Positions 28,029 to 35,226 of a stretch of 64,000 nucleotides of DNA are shown in pieces (positions within the stretch are counted from its first letter, which is position 1; every line of letters starts with the position of its first letter). Source of the stretch: Halomonas sp. HAL1 (GTDB taxonomy: Bacteria > Pseudomonadota > Gammaproteobacteria > Pseudomonadales > Halomonadaceae). Both the position numbers and the translations under genes were made by a program. The stretch lies in contig NZ_CP130610.1 in the NCBI RefSeq assembly GCF_030544485.1, forward strand, positions 3,720,001 to 3,784,000, read 5' to 3'. The notes under the pieces are model-generated. The model was not told the DNA's origin, did no database searches, and saw only the letters and a list, made by a program, of their open reading frames with translations.

Positions 28029-28826
28029 TCAGTGAGTGGTTAGCCCCCAAGCTTCGCCCCACCCTAGCCCCGCACGGGTTTCTGCTTTGGGGCGATACTC
28101 ACAGCCGACCCAACCGGGGTAGCCCAGCGCACTTAATCGCTCAAAAATAGCGGGATAGTGCACTTCTCCAACATTCGGCTCGTGGCGCTCTGGCACACCT
28201 GCGACTTGGATATGGCCGATGGCGCTGAACTGGCGTTCAAGGTGGCGAATCAAATCGCCATCCATGATCTGGCAGTGGTAGAGATCAAACTGTAACTTGA
28301 GATTTTCCGCCCCCACTTCTTCCAGCACTGCCATGGCTTGCGCTTGGCGAGACAGGAAAAACCCCGGCATATCGCGGGTATTAATGGGTTCGATGAGTAC
28401 CTCTCGGCCGACTTTCGCCGCCTCACCCGCCGCAAAACGCAAATTGCGAATATAGGTCACCTGATGCTCAGCTTTCGTCGCGGCATCGGCACCTTCAGGT
28501 AACAGGCCAGCCATGGCATGCACGCGGGGACAGTTGAGCGCCTCGGCATAACGCAGTGCCTCTATCACCGAGTCACGAAATTCCCCTTCTCGGCCAGGCA
28601 GGCTCGCCAGCCCCCGTTCCCCGTCATCCCAATCTCCCGGCGGCAGGTTGAACAGCACCTGTTCCAATTGCGTTTCCTGCAGCGCATGGCGCAACTCTTC
28701 CGGGGAAAACGCATAGGGAAATAGATACTCGACACCTTTAAAGCCCGCGTCCGCAGCGGCCGCAAAGCGATCGATAAAGGCGTGCTCGTTAAACAGCATG
28801 CTGAGGTTGGCGGCTAATCGAATCAT
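28029..28826 (-). CDS. otnI: 2-oxo-tetronate isomerase OtnI (hydroxypyruvate isomerase family)
   Basis: A 265-residue TIM-barrel isomerase of the Hyi/OtnI family. It begins [35 protein letters not shown], has [19 protein letters not shown] and [15 protein letters not shown], and ends with [14 protein letters not shown] and [16 protein letters not shown], providing the Glu/Asp/His/Glu metal ligands. In the D-erythronate route it converts 2-oxo-tetronate to 3-oxo-tetronate before OtnK. Hydroxypyruvate isomerase is the alternative reading; the gene context decides for OtnI. Confidence 0.88.
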   Translation of the reverse strand: MIRLAANLSMLFNEHAFIDRFAAAADAGFKGVEYLFPYAFSPEELRHALQETQLEQVLFNLPPGDWDDGERGLASLPGREGEFRDSVIEALRYAEALNCPRVHAMAGLLPEGADAATKAEHQVTYIRNLRFAAGEAAKVGREVLIEPINTRDMPGFFLSRQAQAMAVLEEVGAENLKLQFDLYHCQIMDGDLIRHLERQFSAIGHIQVAGVPERHEPNVGEVHYPAIFERLSALGYPGWVGCEYRPKAETRAGLGWGEAWGLTTH

Positions 28827-28869
28827 CGTGGTGCTCTTGTTGTTAAGTACGTCATTGTTAAATGCGCCG

Positions 28870-29529
28870 CTAATCCCGTGGAAAGCGTGCTTCCAGCTCA
28901 GCCACCTGCTCCGGCGTTAGCCCCCGAGGGTTCTCGCCTCGCAACAGAAGATAGAGCTTGGCGGTCTCTTCCAGTTCTTCGGTGGCGTACACCGCCGCCT
29001 CAAGGTTTTTCCCCGCTACCACCGGGCCGTGGTTGGCCAGCAGTACCGCGCTGTGTTGACCCGCTAAGCCCCGTACTGCATCGCCCAGTGCTGGATCGCC
29101 AGGGATGTGATACGGCACCAGCGGTAGCTTGCCCACCCGCATCACGTAATAGGCGGTCAGCGGCGGAATGCAGTCGCAGGGATCGACTTCCGGCAAGCAG
29201 GAGACGGCAACCGAGTGGGTGGAATGAAGATGGACGATAGCGCCGGACTGCGGGCGCTCTTCGTACATGGCCATATGCAAGAACTGCTCTTTGGTGGGCT
29301 TATCGCCACTGAGCAGTTGACCGTTGTTATCCAGATGGGAGATGCGCGCCGGGTCTAGTCGCCCCAAGCAGGCATTGGTCGGCGTCATCAGCCAGCCGCC
29401 ATCGTCTAATCGTACGCTGATATTGCCGCTGGAGCCCATGGTCAGGCCACGATCAAACAGCGATTTGCCCAGGGTGCTGATCTGCTCCCGCAAGCTGTTC
29501 TGAGGATGGCGATGCAAGTGGATGCTCAT
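28870..29529 (-). CDS. otnC: 3-oxo-tetronate 4-phosphate decarboxylase OtnC (class II aldolase family)
   Basis: A 219-residue class II aldolase/adducin-fold enzyme. [28 protein letters not shown] is the phosphate-binding part, and the zinc histidines are in [13 protein letters not shown] and [17 protein letters not shown], with a catalytic Glu in [12 protein letters not shown]. It decarboxylates 3-oxo-tetronate 4-phosphate to dihydroxyacetone phosphate. It overlaps otnK by 4 bp, so the kinase and decarboxylase are translationally coupled. Confidence 0.9.
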   Translation of the reverse strand: MSIHLHRHPQNSLREQISTLGKSLFDRGLTMGSSGNISVRLDDGGWLMTPTNACLGRLDPARISHLDNNGQLLSGDKPTKEQFLHMAMYEERPQSGAIVHLHSTHSVAVSCLPEVDPCDCIPPLTAYYVMRVGKLPLVPYHIPGDPALGDAVRGLAGQHSAVLLANHGPVVAGKNLEAAVYATEELEETAKLYLLLRGENPRGLTPEQVAELEARFPRD

Positions 29530-30824
29530 GCCAGCACCTCAAACGCCCGGGTAAAGAAATCGACGCCGCCGAAGTTGCCGGACTTCAGCGCCAACGACAG
29601 CGGCGCATCGCGACCAGCTAGCGGGGCTTGGGTCCAGGGCACGCCGGGGTCGATCTGCTCGCCGATGCGCAGAGTGGTAATGCCCAGCGCCGAGACCACC
29701 GCACCGGAGGTTTCGCCCCCCGCCACCAGTAACCGGCCTACGCCTTCGTTCACCAGCGTCACCGCTAATTGGCTTAGCGCTTCTTCCACCAGCGCGCCCG
29801 CACGTTCTACCCCTAAGGCTTGCTGGGCGGCACTCACCCCGTCAGGATCGGCCGAGGCATAAATCAGTACCGGCGCCTGTTCAGATAGTCGCTGCCGAGC
29901 AAACGCCAGCGCTTGCGTCTGCTGTTGTTCACCTTCCGCGAGCGATAAAGGATTCAGGGCAAAGCCACCATCAGGATACTTGGCCAGAAAATCCGCCACC
30001 TGGGCCAGTGTGGCGCGGGAACAGCTGCCGGACAGCACCAACGCCCCACCGGAGGCAGGCGATAAACGCCCCGGCTCCGTGATGGTGGCTAACCAGCCCT
30101 GGGCACGGTACTGGGCAGGCAATGCCTGCCCCAGGCCAGAACCGCCGGTGACCAAGGGCATTAACACTGTCGCCTCGGCCAGTACGTCCAGATCCTGCTC
30201 ATCCAGGGAATCACAGATCACATGGCGAACGCCTTGTGCTTCCAGCGCAGATAAATGAGCACGGGTTGACGTTGATCCTTGGGCAAGCACTGCGCGGTTG
30301 GCCAACCCCACCGGGTGCGGCGTTTGGCGGGCAAGCACGCGCACTAAGTCCGCATCCTGCATAGGGTTCAATGGGTGGTGCTGCATGCCGCTGTCGTTGA
30401 GCAAGCGATCACCCACAAACAGATGGCCCTGATAGACCGTACGGCCGTTAATCGGGAAGGCGGGCACCATCACTGTTTGGTGCGTACCCAGAGCTTCCAG
30501 CAACGCATCCGCCACTGGGCCGATATTGCCCTGGTCGGTGGAGTCAAAGGTGGAGCAGTACTTGAAGAACAGCTGGCGGGCACCCTGCTTTTGCAGCCAA
30601 TCTAACGCAGCGAGCGAATCATTCACCGCCTCATCCACCGGGCAGGAGCGGGATTTTAGTGCCACCACCACCGCATCGATCTCTTGTAGATCAATCTCCT
30701 CCGAAGGCACACCAATCACCTGCAGGCAGCGCATGCCGCCGCGCACCAAGTTATTAGCAAGGTCGGTGGCCCCGGTGAAGTCGTCGGCAATAGCGCCTAA
30801 TACGATGTTCGATCCCATACCCAT
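29526..30824 (-). CDS. otnK: 3-oxo-tetronate kinase OtnK
   Basis: A 432-residue DUF1537 four-carbon acid sugar kinase. The N-terminal domain holds IVLGAIADDFTGATDLANNLVRGG and the FFKYCSTFDSTDQGNIGPVADAL substrate motif. The C-terminal nucleotide domain carries GGSGLGQ, LVLSGSCSRATLAQ and LLVAGGETSGAVVSALG. It phosphorylates 3-oxo-tetronate (L- or D-threonate or D-erythronate derived). I place the start at 30824 because GGGAG lies nine bases upstream, two codons after the ltnD stop; an ATG at 30845 would overlap ltnD. Confidence 0.9.
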   Translation of the reverse strand: MGMGSNIVLGAIADDFTGATDLANNLVRGGMRCLQVIGVPSEEIDLQEIDAVVVALKSRSCPVDEAVNDSLAALDWLQKQGARQLFFKYCSTFDSTDQGNIGPVADALLEALGTHQTVMVPAFPINGRTVYQGHLFVGDRLLNDSGMQHHPLNPMQDADLVRVLARQTPHPVGLANRAVLAQGSTSTRAHLSALEAQGVRHVICDSLDEQDLDVLAEATVLMPLVTGGSGLGQALPAQYRAQGWLATITEPGRLSPASGGALVLSGSCSRATLAQVADFLAKYPDGGFALNPLSLAEGEQQQTQALAFARQRLSEQAPVLIYASADPDGVSAAQQALGVERAGALVEEALSQLAVTLVNEGVGRLLVAGGETSGAVVSALGITTLRIGEQIDPGVPWTQAPLAGRDAPLSLALKSGNFGGVDFFTRAFEVLA

Positions 30825-30828
30825 TTTA

Positions 30829-31761
30829 TCAGGCTCCCTGGGCATCGTTGGCGGCTTCCGGCAAGGCGATGCCGGAGAGCCGCTGATAAACCTTGATCAC
30901 CGCTGAATCATCTTCACGGCCAAAGCCTGCACCGCTGGCAGCGGTAAACTGCTGCAGAGCGCTGGACGCCACCGGCGTTGCCAACGCCAGCTCGCGGCCG
31001 GTTTGATGCACGATATTGAGATCCTTGACGAAGATATCCACCGCGGAAAGCGGCGTGTAGTCACCACTCAGGATATGCGGCACGCGGTTCTCGAACATCC
31101 AGGAATTACCCGCCGAGTGGGTAATGACGTCATAAATGACCTCGGGGTCGAGCCCCATACGAATTCCCAGCGCCATGGCTTCGGCAGCGGTGGCAATATG
31201 CACGCCAGCCAGCAACTGGTTGACCAGCTTCATACTGGAGCCCACCCCGGGGGCATCGCCAAGGCGATAGACCTTGGCGGCCATGGCATCAAGCACTCCC
31301 TGCGCATACGTGAAGGCTTCTGGTGCGCCGGAGGCCATGACCGATAGCTCACCGCTTTTGGCTTTCGCCGCGCCGCCGCTAATCGGCGCATCCAGCATCA
31401 TTAAACCCTTCGTCGACAAGCGCTCACCTAGCTGTTTGGCTTGACTGGGCGCCACCGTGGCACACTGCATAATCAGGCTTCCCGGTGCCAATTGGCTGGC
31501 CACGCCTTGCTCTCCGAACAACACCTGCTCAACCTGAAGGCCGTTAACAACAACCACCAACACAATATGGCAGTGAACAAGCTCGGCAGGTGTTGCAACA
31601 CTTCTGCCCCCTGCCGCCACGAAGGCATCGCGAGCGTCTGCAGAAATATCGCAGCCCGTGACGTTAAACCCGTGTTGGAGCAATACCGTAGCAGTGCCCA
31701 TGCCCATGGCACCCAGGCCAATAACGCCTACTTGAAGTGATTGTTGATCGTGTTGACTCAC
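30829..31761 (-). CDS. ltnD: L-threonate dehydrogenase LtnD, probable GTG start
   Basis: A 310-residue beta-hydroxyacid dehydrogenase. GVIGLGAMGMGTATVLLQHGF is the NAD site, MMLDAPISGGAAKAKSGELSVMASG the substrate loop, and SSMKLVNQLLAGVHIATAAEAMA carries the catalytic Lys, as in LtnD, which oxidises L-threonate to 2-oxo-tetronate. The GTG at 31761 (SQHDQQSLQVGVIGLG) has GCGAGG upstream and fits the usual N-terminus. An ATG at 31854 would put 31 low-complexity residues (DDSNKNNNTFNK) into the operator region. It is the first gene of the ten-gene operon. Confidence 0.87.
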   Translation of the reverse strand: MSQHDQQSLQVGVIGLGAMGMGTATVLLQHGFNVTGCDISADARDAFVAAGGRSVATPAELVHCHIVLVVVVNGLQVEQVLFGEQGVASQLAPGSLIMQCATVAPSQAKQLGERLSTKGLMMLDAPISGGAAKAKSGELSVMASGAPEAFTYAQGVLDAMAAKVYRLGDAPGVGSSMKLVNQLLAGVHIATAAEAMALGIRMGLDPEVIYDVITHSAGNSWMFENRVPHILSGDYTPLSAVDIFVKDLNIVHQTGRELALATPVASSALQQFTAASGAGFGREDDSAVIKVYQRLSGIALPEAANDAQGA

Positions 31762-31852
31762 CTGCCGACACCTCGCTTTGTTGAAAGTGTTGTTGTTTTT
31801 GTTGCTATCGTCGCGGCGCTGTTCTCCTAATCCTAGCCCGTTGCTGAAAGGC

Positions 31853-31886
31853 AAATGGTAGCGCTGTCATGATAGCGCTACCATTT
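31853..31886. promoter_or_regulatory. Mirror-symmetric LacI-family operator between ltnD and its regulator
   Basis: AAATGGTAGCGCT (31853-31865) and AGCGCTACCATTT (31874-31886) form a perfect 13-bp inverted repeat around an 8-base spacer. Each half is itself a partly palindromic LacI-type site centred on AGCGCT (TGGTAGCGCTGTCA and TGATAGCGCTACCA). It lies in the 180-bp divergent promoter region, so the adjacent regulator very probably binds here. Confidence 0.75.
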
Positions 31887-31940
31887 GTTTTAGATTATTC
31901 TCTGCGTAACGACAAGCTGAACATTAGGGCTCTGCGACCA

Positions 31941-33020
31941 ATGTCTAAAAACTCACCTAACGCTGACTCGCGCGCCAAAAATGTGACAACGCCTGCCCTG
32001 CCTAACAACGCTAGGCAGCGACGAAGCTCAGACCAAGTCACGCTCAGCCAAGTGGCACAAGCGGCTGGGGTATCGCCGATCACAGCATCGCGGGCACTGA
32101 ACTATCCCGATAAAGTTAGCGATAGCGCAAGGCGAAGCGTTCTTCAGGCCGTGGAGAACTTGGGGTACGTACCCAACTTGGTTGCCGGTAGTCTGGCCTC
32201 TTCCCGTTCACGGCTTATTGCGGTGATCGTGCCGTCACTGATCAATAGCGTGTTTGTGGAGGTCATCAAGGGGCTGCAGGAAACGCTGGAAGCCGAGGGT
32301 TATCAGATACTGCTGGGTAACACCGACTACGATCTAGACCGTGAGTATCAGTTGGTGCGCACGTTTTTAGGCTGGTCCTGTTCGGCGCTGATCACGGCAG
32401 GGCTGCGCCATAATTCGGCGTGCCATACGTTGCTGGCGAACTGGGATCACCCCATCATGGAAGTCATGGAACTGGGGCAGGGCATGGATCTTAACGTCGG
32501 GCTGGATCACGTGGCCGCCGGCCGCTGTATGGCTACCCATCTGATCGACAAAGGCTACCGCCATATAGTTTATGTGGGCGCACGCTTGGCTCAGGACTAC
32601 CGCGCCAGCATGCGTTTTGATGGACATAAAGCGGTGCTAAAGGAGAAAGGGATCGACGCCCCACTACTGGAACTAGATACCCTGGGCAGCCTGCAAGCGG
32701 GCGCGGAAGGACTGGCCCGAGTGCTCGCGCAATATCCCCATACCCAGGCCATTCACTTTGCCAACGACGACCTAGCAGCAGGCGCCCTGCTGGCTGCTCA
32801 ACGTCAGGGTCTAAACGTGCCTGGGGATATCGCCATTGCCGGGTTTAACGGCCTGCCACTTGGACAGCACGTGACGCCTCAGCTCACGACCATTCTCTCA
32901 CCTAGAGAAGAGATGGGCCGCCTCGCCGCCAAGGAGCTTATACGGCGACTAGGCGGCAAAAACGTCTATCGCCGCCAGCACGATGTGGGCTTTACGCTTC
33001 AAATCGGCGGCAGTACTTAG
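31941..33020 (+). CDS. LacI-family regulator of the four-carbon sugar-acid operon
   Basis: A 359-residue repressor. After a 30-residue disordered basic leader the helix-turn-helix and hinge are clear (VTLSQVAQAAGVSPITASRALNYPDKVS...ARRSVLQAVENLGYVPN), followed by a periplasmic-binding-like effector domain (LIAVIVPSLINSVFVEVIKGLQETLEAEGYQILLGNTDYD; IAIAGFNGLPLGQHVTPQLTTI). It resembles GntR-type sugar-acid repressors. The ATG at 31941 is favoured over 31869, because the latter lies inside the operator. Divergent from ltnD; it likely releases the operator on binding threonate, erythronate or an intermediate. Confidence 0.9.
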   Translation: MSKNSPNADSRAKNVTTPALPNNARQRRSSDQVTLSQVAQAAGVSPITASRALNYPDKVSDSARRSVLQAVENLGYVPNLVAGSLASSRSRLIAVIVPSLINSVFVEVIKGLQETLEAEGYQILLGNTDYDLDREYQLVRTFLGWSCSALITAGLRHNSACHTLLANWDHPIMEVMELGQGMDLNVGLDHVAAGRCMATHLIDKGYRHIVYVGARLAQDYRASMRFDGHKAVLKEKGIDAPLLELDTLGSLQAGAEGLARVLAQYPHTQAIHFANDDLAAGALLAAQRQGLNVPGDIAIAGFNGLPLGQHVTPQLTTILSPREEMGRLAAKELIRRLGGKNVYRRQHDVGFTLQIGGST

Positions 33021-33088
33021 GCTCAAGCACGATAGACAGCGCTGGAGCCAGACAGATGTTCATATATCGATGTAATTAAAATATGAAC

Positions 33089-33985
33089 TCACCCCTCCCG
33101 AAAGGCCTCCACCACCCGTTCGGCCAATACCTCGCTAGCATCGCCACTGCCTGCACGCTTTACCAGCGCTACTTGGTAATCGCCTAGCGGGGGCAGCGAT
33201 TCGTTGTGCAGACGTTTCAGCGGCGGCCGGACCAAGCTTTTGGGGAAAGCCGTCACGGCCAAATCTGCCAACATAGCGGCTTCCTGCCCGGCACAGTGGT
33301 CGCAGGAGTAGGCAATTCGGTAATTCATCCCGGCGCTATCCAGTGCTTGGAGTGCAATTCTACGCCATGCACACCCCTGTTGAGCCAGTGTCACCGGTAG
33401 CGGCGAACGTTGTACGGCAACACCATCCTCCCGGCCCGCCCATACCAGCGGTTCGCTATGCACGATCTCGCCACGAGTCGCCTGCCCAGGTTCCCCCGCC
33501 ATCACCAGGGCCAAGTCAAGTTCCGCCTCATCCAATCTAGCAAGCAGCTCTATGCTGCGACCAACAACGACATCGACCTGCACGGCCGGATGTGAGCGCG
33601 CAAACTGGGCCAGTACGGTGGGCAGTACACGCCCAACAACGTCATCGGTAATGCCAAGCCCTACACGCCCTTCCAGTGTGGGCGCCAGGAACTGCGTCAC
33701 CGCCTCTGCATTGAGTTTCAGCAGCCGTCGGCCATAGCCAAGCAGCACTTCCCCCTCTGCCGTCAGGCGCACGTGGCGCGCTTCGCGTACAAATAGCGTC
33801 TGTCCCAGTATCTCTTCCAGGCGTTTGATCTGCATGCTCAGTGCGGAAGGGGTCCGAAACAGCTGCTGGGCAGCGCGAGTGAAGCTGCCACTTTCCGCAA
33901 TCGTTACAAAGCTGCGCAGCACTTCACTATCCAGTAGCGGCAAGGCAGTCCGGCTGCTCACCACATTCGTTAGCTGATTCATCAC
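33089..33985 (-). CDS. LysR-family transcriptional regulator
   Basis: A 298-residue LysR protein. The winged helix is at about residues 18-77 (LDSEVLRSFVTIAESGSFTRAAQQLFRTPSALSMQIKRLEEILG). The effector domain follows, with GRVGLGITDDVVGRVLPTVLAQF; the pattern resembles regulators annotated for multidrug or catabolic genes. No obvious partner is divergent: the next gene upstream is a DUF1127 gene 180 bp away on the other strand, which might be its target. It converges with the LacI gene. Confidence 0.88.
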   Translation of the reverse strand: MMNQLTNVVSSRTALPLLDSEVLRSFVTIAESGSFTRAAQQLFRTPSALSMQIKRLEEILGQTLFVREARHVRLTAEGEVLLGYGRRLLKLNAEAVTQFLAPTLEGRVGLGITDDVVGRVLPTVLAQFARSHPAVQVDVVVGRSIELLARLDEAELDLALVMAGEPGQATRGEIVHSEPLVWAGREDGVAVQRSPLPVTLAQQGCAWRRIALQALDSAGMNYRIAYSCDHCAGQEAAMLADLAVTAFPKSLVRPPLKRLHNESLPPLGDYQVALVKRAGSGDASEVLAERVVEAFREG

Positions 33986-34164
33986 GCCACCTTTCAGAAA
34001 AACTTAAAGCACAGTGTAGTTCTTTTCGTTTGATTGATCCAAGGCTGTGCACCAAGCTAATTATCAGAGGTCGCGACCCTCCTTCTTATTAACGATAAAT
34101 GACACCCACTTCAGCAGGCGTGCAGGCGCTGTGGCTTAGAGCAGGTGTACGATGGAGGTGTGTA

Positions 34165-34488
34165 ATGAATCACAACAACCCTACCCAACATGCTCAGTAT
34201 GCTTGGCAGCAAGCCAGCCAACTGACGCCACCGCCTAAACCGCCCCGGCTGGAGTTTTATATGCCAGCGATGCCATCGCTGACCTTGATTCACAGGCTTG
34301 AAATGCGTTGGTGGCGCTACCGGCGTCGGCAGCTTTTTCGTCGCCACGTCTTGCCCCTGCTGGCCTACGACGACCAAGTATTGCGGGATATTGGCCATCG
34401 TCGGGAAGCTATTCTCTGGGCCAATCAGCTGCCACTGAGCGTCGATGCCATTCAAGCGTTAGAAGAGCAGAGCACTCATTGGCGTTAA
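34165..34488 (+). CDS. DUF1127 domain protein
   Basis: A 107-residue protein with a DUF1127 module at the C-terminus: WRYRRRQLFRRHVLPLLAYDDQVLRDIGHRREAI is the arginine-rich RNA-binding-like element. Short DUF1127 proteins modulate small-RNA turnover and phosphate or carbon metabolism in alphaproteobacteria; the role in gammaproteobacteria is unclear. The ATG at 34165 has GGAGG upstream. The N-terminal half is proline-rich and poorly ordered. Followed by a good terminator. Confidence 0.75.
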   Translation: MNHNNPTQHAQYAWQQASQLTPPPKPPRLEFYMPAMPSLTLIHRLEMRWWRYRRRQLFRRHVLPLLAYDDQVLRDIGHRREAILWANQLPLSVDAIQALEEQSTHWR

Positions 34489-34535
34489 AACTTAACTTAT
34501 ATATATTTATCGCCCATACATTCCTTGCTAGCTTT

Positions 34536-34571
34536 AAACCGTCGCATGGATTTGCGACGGTTTATCTTTTT
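34536..34571 (+). terminator. Terminator after the DUF1127 gene
   Basis: AAACCGTCGCA and TGCGACGGTTT, an 11-bp perfect stem with a six-base loop, followed by ATCTTTTTAT. It ends just before the ribosome site of the next gene, so it could also act as an attenuator of that gene. Confidence 0.85.
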
Positions 34572-34589
34572 ATCAGCATGGAGCAAATC

Positions 34590-35081
34590 ATGATTATTAA
34601 AAACGCTAACGAGCTTTTCGTTCGGCTACTTTCTGAGACAAATAGCGCAGAAAAGCAAATGACCCGCGCGCTGCCCAAAATGGCACGTGCCGCGGATGAC
34701 CCCAAGCTGGTCGATGCTTTTAAACATCACCTTGATGAAACCCAAGGACAGGTAGAAAGACTAGAGCAAGTCGCTGATAGCGTGCCTGATATCCGTATCA
34801 AACGGCTGAAGTGTTACGCCATGGAGAGCTTAATAGAGGAAGCGCAGGAACTGATTGAAGCGACCGAAAAAGGCGCTGTACGTGATGCGGGCCTGATTGG
34901 TGCTGCACAAAAGGTAGAACACTATGAAATCGCCACCTATGGCACGCTGTGTTCTCTTGCAGAGCAGTTAGGTTATACCGAAGCTAAAAACATCCTGGCC
35001 GAAACGCTGAAGGAAGAAAAATCCGCGGATGATAAGTTGAATACGTTAGCGAAAGAGAACGTTAACAAGAAAGCTGGTTAA
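34590..35081 (+). CDS. Ferritin-like DUF892 (YciE/YciF family) protein
   Basis: A 163-residue four-helix ferritin-like protein: NANELFVRLLSETNSAEKQMTRALPKMARAADDPKLVDAF, HHLDETQGQVERLEQV, CYAMESLIEEAQELIE and AAQKVEHYEIATYGTLCSLAEQLG. The Glu and ExxH-type residues for a di-iron site are visible. YciE/YciF proteins are stress-induced, often with catalase genes. The ATG at 34590 has GGAG upstream. It has its own terminator. The promoter must lie before or within the preceding hairpin. Confidence 0.88.
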   Translation: MIIKNANELFVRLLSETNSAEKQMTRALPKMARAADDPKLVDAFKHHLDETQGQVERLEQVADSVPDIRIKRLKCYAMESLIEEAQELIEATEKGAVRDAGLIGAAQKVEHYEIATYGTLCSLAEQLGYTEAKNILAETLKEEKSADDKLNTLAKENVNKKAG

Positions 35082-35116
35082 CTTTTTATAAAATGCTTTT
35101 ATAAAGTGTTTTTATA

Positions 35117-35147
35117 GGGTGGGCTTAATTAATCAAGCCCACCCTTT
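35117..35147 (+). terminator. Terminator after the DUF892 gene
   Basis: GGGTGGGCTT and AAGCCCACCC, a perfect 10-bp stem with an 8-base loop, followed by TTT. Confidence 0.85.
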
Positions 35148-35226
35148 CCCGCTCGTTTTAGCAATTGGCACTATTAGCTAAGCGCTAGTGCTATCACTAC
35201 GTTATGCATTAGCAACTTAATAGCTT

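Noticed and set aside
33058..33088. GTTCATAT...ATATGAAC inverted repeat between the LacI and LysR genes
   Set aside because: AT-rich 8-bp arms with a 15-base loop and no T-run; too weak to call a terminator or operator.
34308..34589. A long N-terminal extension of the DUF892 protein
   Set aside because: The frame overlaps the DUF1127 gene and runs through its terminator; the ATG at 34590 has a proper ribosome site and matches family length.
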